64,000 nt of DNA from Burkholderia sp. OK233 (lineage in GTDB: Bacteria; Pseudomonadota; Gammaproteobacteria; Burkholderiales; Burkholderiaceae). The translations under genes and the position numbers were made by a program. The notes beneath the pieces were generated by a model that did no database searches, was not told where the DNA came from, and worked only from the letters and a program-made list of their open reading frames with translations. The stretch is taken from assembly GCF_900230185.1 (NCBI RefSeq), contig NZ_OCSR01000001.1:5704001-5768000 (forward strand), read 5' to 3'. This document shows positions 9,259 through 18,427 of the stretch, one piece after another. The first letter of the stretch is position 1. The number at the start of each line of letters is the position of its first letter.

Positions 9259-9439
9259 TTTCCCACCATAAAGGACATTTACCAGCGGTGACTTGGATGA
9301 TCCCTGAAGCTAAACGGCAGACTGACGATCCTCGTTTTCATTCTGCGCGCTACAGAGAATAAAAATGTAGCTATCGATATTGATAGGTGACTGTACCGGG
9401 AGGCGCTTATCACGGCCTGACATAGAGCGAATCAGGCTA

Positions 9440-10600
9440 GTGTGCCGTTCTGTTGTTAACTAATCTATGTTCACGTAGCATGCTGGTATCAACGGAACGG
9501 GAGATACCAGCATGCCGATGGGACGGCCGAAGGCCGAACTGGTGTTGAGTGAAGATGAGCGCTCGCAACTGACTTCGATAGCGCGTTCGCGCTCGATTTC
9601 GGCGGCGCTGGTGACGCGTGCGCGCATCGTGCTGGCTGCTGCTGCCGGGGAGCCCAACAGCGCCATTGCCCAGCGTCTTCAGCTCACGCGTGCGACGGTG
9701 GGCAAGTGGCGTATCCGGTTCCTGGAGCATCGCATCAACGGGCTGTATGACGAAGTGCGCCCCGGCAAGCCGCGCACGATTGACGATGAGCGGCTGGCTC
9801 AACTGATTCACAAGACCCTGCACACCAAGCCAGCGGATGGCTCCACGCACTGGAGCGTGCGCACGATCGCCGCCGAAACGGCTATCTCGCCCACGAGTGT
9901 GCACCGTTACTTCAAGCTGCTGGGCCTGCAACCGCATCGCAGCGAAAGCTTCAAGCTCTCGACCGATCAATTCTTCATCGAGAAACTGCGCGACGTGGTC
10001 GGCCTGTACCTGAGCCCACCGGAGAACGCACTGGTACTGTGCGTGGACGAGAAGAGCCAGTGTCAGGCGCTCGAACGCACGCAACCCATGCTGCCGATGG
10101 GTTTCGGCTACGTCGAAGGCGTTACCCACGACTACGTTCGTCATGGCACAACCACGCTGTTCGCCGCCCTGAACGTACTCAATGGCGCAGTGCTCGCCAC
10201 CTGCAAGCCGCGTCACCGGCATCAGGAATTTCTGTCGTTTCTGCGCGAAATCGACAAGGCCGTGCCGGCTGAACTCGACGTGCACTGCATCGTGGATAAC
10301 TATGGCAGTCACAAGCATCCCAAGGTCAAGGCGTGGCTGGCAGCAAAGCCCCGCTGGCACATGCATTTCATTCCGACCTACAGTTCGTGGTTGAACCAGG
10401 TCGAACGCTTCTTTGCGCTGATCACCGACAAGGCCATCCGCAGAGGCTCGTTTGGCTCGGTCAAACAACTGATCACGCGTATCGATCAGTTCGTTTCCCA
10501 CTACAACGAAAACTGCAAACCATTCATGTGGACCGCTTCCGCTGATTCCATCCTCGAAAAGCTACACAGACTTTGTTCGCGAATCAGCGGAACGGGACAC
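9440..10600 (+). mobile_element. IS630-family insertion sequence
   Basis: The ends read GTGTGCCGTTC on the left and GAACGGGACAC on the right, nearly perfect inverted repeats. They are flanked on both sides by TA (9438-9439 and 10601-10602), the dinucleotide target that IS630/mariner elements duplicate. One transposase gene fills the element. It inserted about 180 bp upstream of the MNIO operon's first gene, so it may have separated that operon from part of its promoter region. Confidence 0.9.
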
Positions 10601-10603
10601 TAG
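9512..10603 (+). CDS. IS630-family transposase
   Basis: A protein of 363 residues. An N-terminal helix-turn-helix (SAIAQRLQLTRATVGKWRIRF) is followed by the DDE core: Asp in LCVDEKSQCQ, Asp in CIVDNYGSHKH and Glu in SWLNQVERFFALIT, the classic IS630 arrangement. The stop codon TAG starts in the duplicated TA of the target site, so the last codon is completed by flanking DNA, a common trick of this family. No damage is visible. Confidence 0.95.
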   Translation: MPMGRPKAELVLSEDERSQLTSIARSRSISAALVTRARIVLAAAAGEPNSAIAQRLQLTRATVGKWRIRFLEHRINGLYDEVRPGKPRTIDDERLAQLIHKTLHTKPADGSTHWSVRTIAAETAISPTSVHRYFKLLGLQPHRSESFKLSTDQFFIEKLRDVVGLYLSPPENALVLCVDEKSQCQALERTQPMLPMGFGYVEGVTHDYVRHGTTTLFAALNVLNGAVLATCKPRHRHQEFLSFLREIDKAVPAELDVHCIVDNYGSHKHPKVKAWLAAKPRWHMHFIPTYSSWLNQVERFFALITDKAIRRGSFGSVKQLITRIDQFVSHYNENCKPFMWTASADSILEKLHRLCSRISGTGH

Positions 10604-11432
10604 CAGTGGGGGGCGACAATGCAACTTTGGGACCTTCAACTGGTTGCGGGTTTTTTTACTTCGTGAGCACAAACGCATCTAGAAGCCATCAATAACCGAA
10701 ATGCGGCGCCAATTAAAACTGCTCCTAGATTTCGCACTCTGAATGGTTTGTTGGCGCACTCCTTTTCGGGTTGGGGGTTCTTCGAATGAATAACAAACAG
10801 TGCTACGGCCCCGGTCACTACGTCAGCTCTTCGGTGCAATGTCGAAGTCGCAGTACTTCCTCTCGATATTCTTGTGCTTGAGGCGCCCTGTTCACGACTA
10901 AGAGGACAGACGCCCTGTCAAGCCATCGCGACGGACGCTGCGGCACACCGCTGGTGTGGGATGGATCGCTCACGCTTCGGCCCGAGGTCGAGGCAGTTGT
11001 ACCCGTGCTGGCTGCCCAGGATTACGCCGCCGTGCCGAGCTGGCGACATGACGGCCGCTGGGAGCTGTGGACGCAGGAGAGCAACATCACCAGCGGGCCT
11101 AGTGAGACCTTCGCTTCGCGCCAGGAAGCCCTCGCGGCGGGGCGCGTTTGGCGCGACGGCCTCAGGAAGTGATTTAACGTCCCCCGTACCGGATTGCGGT
11201 GGGTCGCAGGCCGAAACCGGGGATTGGCTTCGAGCCAGGCACTCTGAAAGGTCTCGACCGTCAGCACGCGTGTTGCACGCAGGACCGCATACGGACCGAG
11301 CCATCAAGGGGCGGGCATCAAGCCCTGAAGCAACCGGGGGTCTTCGCCCGTGGTTGTTATGCTGGCGCGGATGAAAGGCATAGTCCTCTCCTCTGACCCA
11401 GCGCGCCGTGACGCCGGGGCAAGTTTGATGAA
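10604..11432. other. Intergenic stretch, relic sequence
   Basis: No gene can be named here. A plus-strand frame at 10954-11172 (72 codons) ends in a plausible protein-like phrase, GRWELWTQESNITSGPSE, followed by RQEALAAGRVWRDGL, reminiscent of small DUF2188-like proteins, but it lacks a clear ribosome binding site and may be a remnant. Confidence 0.35.
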
Positions 11433-11844
11433 TCATGAGATGGCGCGACGGTCGCCGTCATTTGGGCGAATCCAAATCCAGAACGCTCGCGAATGCTGTT
11501 TGGCGCTGCCACCGGTTTCTACCGGCGGTATGCGCGCGACGGGCAGCGTTGTGGCCGAGCCATTCCCAAGGTTCCGCTGCCCGCCTGTTGGCGTGCGCGA
11601 GAACGTGCAGAGCTCGCTGGCGATCTTCCAGCGTCCAGCAACCTTCACCAGTTGCAATACCTTCCAGCCCGCCGCGGATCCTCGCTTTCCGGAACCCTGG
11701 TCCGTCACGAAGTCGAGTGAGACCTGCGCCAACCCGCCGTGTTGTTCGATGCGAACGTTGTAGAACCTTTGTCGAAACCGCTGGCCACTGGCGAAGACAG
11801 ATTGGCGAAAGCCTTCGTATTGGCGCAGGTCGGGTGGATTGTTC
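11433..11844 (-). pseudogene. NTF2/SnoaL-like protein fragment cut by IS6 element
   Basis: Reading away from the IS6 left end, the minus strand encodes RQYEGFRQSVFASGQRFRQ, then VSLDFVTDQ, and near 11600 a strand reading WKVLQLVKVAGRWKIASE. This is the typical C-terminal beta-sheet of SnoaL/DUF4440 cone-fold proteins. The N-terminal helix and start codon are missing because the IS6 terminal repeat starts at 11845; the open frame only appears longer because it continues into the IS. The frame also runs beyond the usual end of the domain (after about 11601), so the 3' end may be altered too. Confidence 0.55.
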
Positions 11845-13380
11845 GGCTCTGGTGCAAATAGCGAAGGCGACTCGGTTAAAGTGTCAGGCTGACCGATTTG
11901 AGAGCCGACGATGAGCAAGCTCAAGAGTATGGAGTATCTGTTCGCAGGACGTCACTTTGAGCCCGATGTGATCATTCTTTGCGTGCGCTGGTACCTGCGC
12001 TACAAGCTTAGCCTGCGCGATCTGGTGGAGATGATGGTCGAGCGGGGTTTAACGCTGGCTCACACGACGATTCTGCGTTGGGTGAAGCGTTATACGCCGG
12101 AGTTCGTCAAACGCGGAAACCGTTTCGGCACGCCCACGGGACGATCGTGGCGTGTCGACGAGACGTACGGTACGCCCAGCCAACGTAGCCCGCCCGCATG
12201 GGGGTGAAGTTGCTTGAGCATGTTTGGAATGCAAGACCCGGTGGAGTTGATGTTGCGGTACCGGGGCATGCCCTTTCTCTGCTGCGAGAGGAAGTGAGCC
12301 GAAGCGGCGGTGACTTGCCGACACTGGCAAGGTGACGAAGTCCGTGGGAAACGGAGCTTGAGGCGAAGCGGTTACGCCAAGATGAGCTTCTAGGCTGAGC
12401 ATGGGACGGTTGAGGAACACGAACCTGTTTAAACGCATCTGAGGGTTGAATCGTCACCCCTGCCTACACCGCTTAACAGGCAGGACGCGAACTGTCGCCG
12501 GATACACGTATGACCCGGCGACACGAATGCTGACTGGATATGTATGCCGGGCAGCAAGGAACCATGGGGAGCGCGCAGCTAGACCGTGGTGTTCGCGACG
12601 ACTTGCGGAAAGCAAGGATAAAGACTGCGACAGGCAACCTCGCCCATGCGTTGAGTCCAGCATGTGAACTGGGGAAGGCTTGCACAGATGCTAAGGGAGT
12701 GTGCCCCCGATGATGTGCAGGCTGGCGGAGCCTCCGTAGTAGTCCGAGGTCGGGAAAGCCGGCTACATGGCGAAGGGAGGCAGTTGAAGTGGTTTGCTTG
12801 GTTAATTAACTGACCGTAGTGAGGTGAAGACCTTTGATAATCAGTGAAATGCAAAGCAAACTAGCGACATGGTCAACGGAGAACAAAGAGCGCAAGTTCG
12901 ATCGACTCCTGAGACTGATTGCCGACAAGAATTGGCTGAGCGAAGCGGCTCGTATCCGCTTGCTTCTAGCGGAGCCCGCACGCCGGGCGTGGACGGCGTT
13001 GACAAGCGCATGATGGAAGCGAACCTCCAGCATGAACTGGCGACAATACGCGAAGAGCTGCTGGGGGGCTCGTACAGACCCCTGCCAGCACGTCGAGTGT
13101 ACATACCGAAAGCGAACGGCAAGCTCAGGCCACTCGGCATTCCTTGTCTGCGGGATCGGATCGTGCAGCGGGCAATGCTGATGGTGATGGAGCCTATCTG
13201 GGAGAGTGATTTCCACCCGGCTTCATACGGCTTTAGGCCTGCCCGTAGCGTACATCACGCGATTCGCACGGTGAAGCTTCAGCTGCAAGACGGTGATGAA
13301 CGCAGTACTGCCGGACGCTGGGTTATTGAGGGCGACCTCGCCAGCTACTTCGACACAGTTCATCATCGTTTGCTACTTAA

Positions 13381-14546
13381 GGCTACGCTGAAAAAGGTCA
13401 ACGGCATTGGGCGTTCAATCGTTAGATGTGCATGAAACAACAGACCCTTGCGATGGCGGCCGATCAAGGCGCCGGATTTGAACAGTACCGTCGGCCAACC
13501 AAACGCGATGTGTTCCTTGAGACGATGGAGCAGATCGTGCCGTGGGCGCAATTGTGCGAGGTTGTCGAGCCGTACTATCCGAAGGGTCAAGGCGGTCGCC
13601 CGCCAGTGGGTCTGGAGCGCACGCTGCGCATGCACTTTGTGCAGCACTGGTTCAACCTGGCGGATGAGGCGTGCGAGGAGGCGCTGCTGGACAGCACCGC
13701 ATTGCGGCGATTCGTCGGGATTGACCTGGGGCGCGAGCGGGTTCCCGATGGCACGACGCTGTTGAAGTTTCGCCGGCTGCTGGAGCGCAACAAGCTCGGC
13801 GAGCAGTTGTTCTCCAAGGTCGGCGAAGTACTGCAAGGGCATGGGCTGAAGGTTGGCACCGGCACGATCGTGGATGCCACCATCATCGGTGCGCCCAGTT
13901 CCACGAAGAATGCGGACAAGGCACGAGACCCCGAAATGCATCAGACGAGGAAGGGCCAGCAGTGGTACTTCGGCATGAAGCTGCACATCGGTGTGGATAG
14001 CCAGACGGGACTGGCACACCGCGCGGTAGTGACGGCGGCAAACGTGCATGACAAGCATCCGCTGCCGGCGCTACTGCACGGCGACGAGCGGCGTGTGTAC
14101 GGCGACAGCGCCTATGCGAGCCAGAAGGAACTCATCGCCAGCAAGGCGCCGAAAGCGAAGGACTTCACCAACCAGCGTGTGCGCAATCGCAGCGGTGAAG
14201 TCGATGAAACCAAGCGCTCGAAAAACCGCAACAAGTCGAAGATTCGTGCCCGGGTCGAACACGTCTTTGCGGTGGTCAAGCGGCTGTGGGGCTTCGGCAA
14301 GGTGCGCTATCGCGGCCTCGCGAAGAACGCCACGCGTGCCTTTACTGCACTCGCGCTGGCCAACATCTACATGAGCCGCGCGCGGCTGATGGCACAGGTG
14401 CGTCCATAAGCAGCCGAAATGGGTCGAGAGCCCCGCTTGCCAGGCCCTTCAGGGCCGGGAAATCGAACCGGTCGCACCGCTGATCTCACATTCCGGAATT
14501 CAGCATCAAGCTGTCGGCGAAAACGGTGGCTTCTTCAGCGTAGCCT
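13381..14546 (+). mobile_element. IS5-family element inside intron 1 RT gene
   Basis: Inverted ends GGCTACGCTGAA and TTCAGCGTAGCC enclose 1166 bp. The element is flanked by TTAA on both sides (13377-13380 and 14547-14550), matching the YTAR target of the IS5 subgroup. Deleting the IS plus one TTAA restores the RT reading frame (LLLK then GIRKR). The insertion is thus precise and probably recent relative to the intron. Confidence 0.93.
13426..14409 (+). CDS. IS5-family transposase
   Basis: A protein of 327 residues with the IS5 subgroup pattern: N-terminal DUF772-like region (RRPTKRDVFLETMEQIVPW, GRPPVGLERTLRMHF), first catalytic Asp in TIVDATIIGAPSSTKN, the GMKLHIGVDSQTG segment, second Asp in VYGDSAYAS, and the catalytic Glu in IRARVEHVFAVVKRLWGF. 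An alternative ATG lies two codons downstream. It appears intact and lies inside intron 1, with no promoter of its own visible beyond the terminal repeat. Confidence 0.93.
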   Translation: MCMKQQTLAMAADQGAGFEQYRRPTKRDVFLETMEQIVPWAQLCEVVEPYYPKGQGGRPPVGLERTLRMHFVQHWFNLADEACEEALLDSTALRRFVGIDLGRERVPDGTTLLKFRRLLERNKLGEQLFSKVGEVLQGHGLKVGTGTIVDATIIGAPSSTKNADKARDPEMHQTRKGQQWYFGMKLHIGVDSQTGLAHRAVVTAANVHDKHPLPALLHGDERRVYGDSAYASQKELIASKAPKAKDFTNQRVRNRSGEVDETKRSKNRNKSKIRARVEHVFAVVKRLWGFGKVRYRGLAKNATRAFTALALANIYMSRARLMAQVRP

Positions 14547-15539
14547 TAAGGGAATCCGCAAGCGGATCGCCGACCAGCGCTTCCTTGTCCTGCTCTGGAA
14601 GTTCATCAAGGCGGGCTGCGTTGATCGTGATCTGTTTCGCGCTGCGAGCGAAGGCGTTCCTCAGGGCGGTGTCATCTCGCCCTTGTTATCCAACATCATG
14701 CTGCATGAATTCGATGCGTGGATGCAAGCGAACTACCTGAACAAGAAAGTGCGGAAGGATCGGTGGGCGTGGAACTTCGCCATTCTCAAGCAGCGTCCTA
14801 TTACTGTGCGAGAAAACCGGCAGTGGAAACCAGCTATCTCCTACTGTCGGTATGCGGATGACTTTGTGATCGTTGTCAAGGGAACCCGTGAACATGCCGA
14901 GGCAGTACGCGAAGCGTGCCGTGGGTTCCTTGAAGATGAACTGAAGCTCACGCTGAATATGGAGAAGACCCATATAACGCATGTGAACGACGGCTTCGTC
15001 TTCCTTGGTCACCGCATCATCCGCAAGCGCGGACCACGCGGGCGCCTGCGGCCCGTAACGACCATTCCGTGGGAGAAGTATCGGGGCTTTGCCGGGCGGT
15101 TAGTCAAACAACTGTCGGGCAATTACAGCATGAATCGGATGGACCTGGTGGAGAGCCTGAATCGGCAAATTGCTGGCTGGGCTGCCTTCTATCAATACAC
15201 CGACTACACGGCGACCCTGTTTGGCCGGCTGGACCGTACCGTCTTCTGGAAACTCGGCTATTGGCTCGCGCGCAAGTATCGGCGAGGCTTCAGATCGCTG
15301 ATGCGCGATCTTATCCGAGCACCAGGGCCGGGACAGGCTACAACATGGGTGTTAAAAGGCCAGAATAGTCGAGGTTGGTATGGGGCGGTGGCGCTTCGGC
15401 GTCTTGTTACCAGTCGCAAGGGTCGATTCACCTGGCGTACCCCGACGGAAAATCCGTACATGCTGCGCGATGAGACACGCAGTACCATCGAGTCGCGCTA
15501 TGCCGATGTCGCCTTTGCTATGAGCAACACTTCAACGGA

Positions 15540-15572
15540 GAGCCGGATGCGCTGAGAGGTGCAAGTCCGGTT
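15540..15572 (+). ncRNA. Domain 5 of group II intron 1
   Basis: The segment begins GAGCCGGATGCGC and closes with GCAAGTCCGGTT; the final C needed to pair with the first G lies at 17572, on the far side of intron 2. It forms the 8-bp lower helix and a capped upper stem expected for the catalytic domain 5. It also encodes the last codons of the RT gene, whose TGA lies in the hairpin. Confidence 0.8.
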
Positions 15573-16087
15573 GTGCGTCCAGCTAAGGCTGGCGTGTTCA
15601 GCAGGGGATAGACCTGCCGGGGTAGAAGTCAGAAGCCCCGTAGCTTGGATAGCAAGGTGGCGGGAAACCAAGACCTTGAAGCCTATCGACAGGCATTTCC
15701 TTGGGGAATGCGCGAGTCATCGGGCCGTAACAAAAGTGAACGTGGATGTGGCCTCGTAAATGAAAAGTTCCGAGGGCCGAGCCCGCAACCGTGAGGGTGA
15801 AGGCAGCATGGGTAGCCGAAGTCTGACCGATACGGCTATTCCACTTCGGCGGGGTGGAAGCGACGGCACGATGACAAGGACATGCCAAGCAACTGGAGAA
15901 GCCCTCCTCGCCCCGGCGCGAAATCGCCGGAGCAAGGTAGGCCCTATAACCGGCTAACCCGGGAAGTGGGCCGAAGGCGAGAGGGTGGCGGATGGGTCCG
16001 TAGTAGCCGTGAAGCCGGGTAACGCCGGTGGAGCGAAGGGGCCCTGCTGTTTGTAGTTTCCTCGACAACACGGGAGGCAAGGACGAG

Positions 16088-17392
16088 ATGACAAAGGCGT
16101 CCAGCAGTTTGCAGGACCTGAGGCGGGGAATATACGTCAAGGCGAAGGCTGAACCGTCCTGGCGTTTCTGGGGGTTGTACGTCCATGTCTGCAAGATGGA
16201 CGCACTGCGCGAGGCGTATGCGCTGGCCAGAAAGAACAACGGCGCTCCGGGTATCGACGGGGTGACGTTCGAGGCCATCGAGGCGCAAGGCGCGGAGGCG
16301 TTTCTTGAGCAGATACAGGGCGAACTGATCGGGCGGACCTACGTGCCGTTACGGGCGCGGCGGCAGGAGATACCGAAGGACGGGGGCAAGGTCCGTGTCC
16401 TTTCGATTCCGGCTATGCGTGACCGGGTGGTTCAAGGCGCGCTCAAGCTCATATTGGAGCCGATCTTCGAGGCAGACTTCCAACCGGGGTCGTACGGGTA
16501 TCGTCCCAAGCGTACCGCGCATGAAGCGGTGCATCGGGTGGCGACGGCGATTGTTCAGTGCAAGACCCGCGTCATAGACCTTGATTTGCGCGCCTACTTT
16601 GACACAGTTCGGCATCATCTACTGCTTGAAAAAGTGGCGCGTCGGATCAAGGACGACGACGTAATGCATTTGCTGAAGCTGATGCTGACGGCGTCGGGCA
16701 AACAAGGCGTTCCGCAAGGCGGGGTGATTTCACCGTTGCTCAGTAACATCTATCTCACTGAGGTAGACCGTATGCTGGAGCGGGCGAAAGAAGCCACGCG
16801 CAACGGGAAGTACACCTACGTCGAGTATGCCCGATTCGCTGACGATCTGGTGGTGCTGATCGATGCCCATCCGCGCCATGCGTGGCTGCTGAGGGCGGTG
16901 ACCACGCGACTTCGGGAAGAGTTTGCCAAACTGCAGGTTGAGGTCAATGAAGAGAAGAGCCGCACCGTTAATCTGGACCGCTCAGAGAGTTTCGGCTTTC
17001 TGGGATTCGACTTCCGTCGACTCCGCAGCGTACAGAGGCAGGTGTGGCGGGCGCACTATACGCCAAAGCTGAAGAAGCGCACGGCGTTATTGCGCAAGCT
17101 CAAAGAGGTGTTTCGGCGATACCAGTCGCAGCCGGTAGACCGGGTGGTAGAACTGATCAATCCGGTGTTACGCGGTTGGGTGAATTACTTCGCCGTTGGA
17201 CATTCCAGCGAGTGCTTCAGCTTCATCAAAGACTGGGTAGAAAAGAAGATCAGGCGCCACATGGGGCGCTCCCGGAATCGACGGGGCTTCGGCTGGAAGC
17301 GGTGGAGTAGGCGCTGGTTGTATGAGGAACTGAAGCTGTTCAACGGCTATCGTGTTCGTCGTGCTGCCGCACCGAAAGCGCGCCCAGCATGA
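16088..17392 (+). CDS. ltrA: Group II intron 2 reverse transcriptase/maturase
   Basis: A protein of 434 residues starting at an ATG preceded by GGGAGG about 10 bp upstream. Fingers-palm motifs are all readable: NNGAPGIDGVTFE, RVLSIPAMRDRVVQGAL, PGSYGYRPKRTAHEAV, DLDLRAYFDTV, QGVPQGGVISPLLSNIYL and the catalytic YARFADDLVVL. The thumb and maturase region follows with NPVLRGWVNYFAVG and a basic tail. No HNH/DNA endonuclease domain follows, so target-primed integration would rely on a nascent DNA strand, as in endonuclease-lacking lineages. Intact. It could in principle help splice its host intron, but maturases are usually specific. Confidence 0.93.
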   Translation: MTKASSSLQDLRRGIYVKAKAEPSWRFWGLYVHVCKMDALREAYALARKNNGAPGIDGVTFEAIEAQGAEAFLEQIQGELIGRTYVPLRARRQEIPKDGGKVRVLSIPAMRDRVVQGALKLILEPIFEADFQPGSYGYRPKRTAHEAVHRVATAIVQCKTRVIDLDLRAYFDTVRHHLLLEKVARRIKDDDVMHLLKLMLTASGKQGVPQGGVISPLLSNIYLTEVDRMLERAKEATRNGKYTYVEYARFADDLVVLIDAHPRHAWLLRAVTTRLREEFAKLQVEVNEEKSRTVNLDRSESFGFLGFDFRRLRSVQRQVWRAHYTPKLKKRTALLRKLKEVFRRYQSQPVDRVVELINPVLRGWVNYFAVGHSSECFSFIKDWVEKKIRRHMGRSRNRRGFGWKRWSRRWLYEELKLFNGYRVRRAAAPKARPA

Positions 17393-17427
17393 TAGGTCCC
17401 ATAAATCTTGACATGAAGCACACAGGA

Positions 17428-17460
17428 GAGCGTAGTGCCGGAAATCGGCCCGCTGCGTTC
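17428..17460 (+). ncRNA. Domain 5 of group II intron 2
   Basis: A hairpin with AGCGTAG pairing CTGCGTT (with wobble pairs), a CC-type bulge, and an upper GCCG/CGGC stem capped by GAAA(T). It carries the AGC catalytic triad at its 5' side. It lies 36 bp past the RT stop codon, as expected. Confidence 0.75.
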
Positions 17461-18139
17461 GACGTGGCGGGAGCTGGAAACGTGACCATGGTTGCCGGAT
17501 TGCGGGCCATCGCGAAAGCGGTGGAATCACCACCGGCGCCTACCGGGGCGCGCGCCAGTTCTCGACCCTACCGGGGAGGAGAGGCAGGGAGATAGCTCGA
17601 CTACGCCCTGTCTCTTACTCCACTGAAGATTCGCGGCAAGTGGGTCTACCTTTATCGAGCGGTGGATCGGGCGGGGCAAACCGTGGATTTCATGCTCAGC
17701 GCCAGGCGCGACGTGGCCGCGGTCCAAGCCTTTTTCAGGAAGGCCATCAAACATCAGGGCCAGCTCCCGGAAACGATCACGCTCGACGGCTATGCAGCCT
17801 CGCACCGTGCCGTGCGTGAAATGAAGACCGACGGCTTGCTGCCCAAGGATACGAAGGTCCGAACCTCGAAGTATTTGAATAATCTCATCGAACAGGATCA
17901 TCGTAATGTCAAGTCCAGAACGAACGTCATGCTCGGCTTCAAACGCTTCAGGAATGCCGCGATCACTCTGGCAGGCATTGAGTTGATGCATCGCATTCGC
18001 AAAGGTCAATTCAACCTCGTGAAGCTAAGCCTCAAAGATACCGCTGCGCCCGCTGTGTGGAATGCCGTCCTGTCGGCTCGATAAGACATCCTTAGCTATA
18101 CGAACCATATCGACTGGACCACCTGTTTGCACCAGAGCC

Positions 18140-18306
18140 AATGTCTCTCCCAGGTAGAAAGCGAACACATCCGCGTCTTTGTAGTCCATTTCCTTGCACG
18201 CCAGCGAATCGCCCTGGCGGTAGACGTACCAGGTGCCCAGCCCTTGGACGATTCTGGAAATTTTGTAGCAGCCGATGAAAGATTTTACGGAATTCGGGTT
18301 GGTCAT
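18140..18306 (-). pseudogene. N-terminal fragment of an unknown small protein, truncated by IS6
   Basis: The minus strand encodes about 56 residues from an ATG at 18306: it begins MTNPNSVKSFIGCYKISRI and continues with YRQGDSLACKEMDYKDADVFA before reaching the IS6 terminal repeat. Composition is protein-like, but I do not recognise a family. The 3' part is gone; the open frame seen beyond 18140 is IS sequence. Confidence 0.5.
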
Positions 18307-18427
18307 TTCAGTTTCCTCGTCCGCTTGCCGCTTGAAGGCAAGGGGGCAGATTCACAATCATGGCGAGAAAAATCCGATAGGTCGAAATTCGGCAGCATAG
18401 CCAGGCATATGTGCGCGACATTTAAAT

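Larger units (their letters stand above)
12849..15555 (+). pseudogene. ltrA: Group II intron 1 reverse transcriptase/maturase, disrupted
   Basis: The gene starts at the ATG at 12849 (MQSKLATWSTENKERKFDRL). It loses frame near 12970 and continues in the frame containing GARTPGVDGVDK, PLGIPCLRDRIVQRAM and YGFRPARSVHHAI, as far as HHRLLLK. Here IS5 interrupts at 13381. After the IS and TTAA duplication it resumes as GIRKRIADQRFLVLLWKFIK and continues through SEGVPQGGVISPLLSN, the catalytic YADDFV, the thumb and the maturase domain. It ends in domain 5. So there are two lesions: a frameshift and an IS. No HNH endonuclease domain is visible at the C-terminus. Mobility would need a maturase in trans. 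Confidence 0.88.
15573..17571 (+). mobile_element. Group II intron 2, inserted at the domain 5/6 junction of intron 1
   Basis: It starts GTGCGTCCAGC, matching the group II GUGYG 5' consensus, and I place its end at CCCTAC (17571), an AY terminus. Removing 15573-17571 rejoins intron 1's domain 5 to a C that completes its terminal base pair and leads straight to domain 6. At 1999 nt it is a normal bacterial size. It carries its own domain 5 (17428-17460) and an intact RT gene. The 3' end is inferred from the repair of intron 1 structure and could be off by some bases. Confidence 0.8.
12170..17623 (+). mobile_element. Group II intron 1, interrupted by IS5 and by intron 2
   Basis: Boundaries are set by comparison with the uninterrupted IS6 transposase: the intron starts GTACGCCCAGCC directly after exon TACG and ends TTACTCCAC before exon TGAAG. 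The 5' ribozyme portion occupies about 12170-12840 and its RT gene 12849-15555. Domain 5 (15540-15572) is a GAGCCGGA/TCCGGTTC stem. Domain 6 is the GAGAGGCAGGG/CCCTGTCTC stem at about 17577-17615, with an unpaired A in the CTACG segment. Subtracting the IS5 element with one duplication and intron 2 leaves about 2285 nt, a normal intron size. Splicing competence is uncertain, since its RT is broken and it carries two insertions. Confidence 0.88.
11911..18084 (+). pseudogene. IS6-family transposase split by a group II intron
   Basis: The 5' exon is 11911-12169 and the 3' exon 17624-18084. Together they are exactly 720 nt and encode the same 239-residue protein as the intact copy at 22239-22958, with the join inside the WRVDETYVKI region right after the first catalytic Asp. 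The other catalytic residues lie in the 3' exon: LDGYAASH and the Glu of IEQDHRNV. Because removing 12170-17623 restores the frame without a lost base, the gene would be functional if the intron still spliced; as DNA it is interrupted. Confidence 0.9.
11845..18139 (+). mobile_element. IS6-family element carrying a 5.45-kb nested insertion
   Basis: The terminal repeats are GGCTCTGGTGCAAAT at 11845 and its inverted copy ending at 18139. Without the intron it is about 841 bp, the same size as the intact copy at 22184-23024. Both flanks differ (GGATTGTTC on the left, AATGTCTC on the right), so no 8-bp target duplication is present and each flank cuts into a different gene. That suggests IS6-mediated deletion or cointegration rather than simple insertion. 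Confidence 0.85.
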
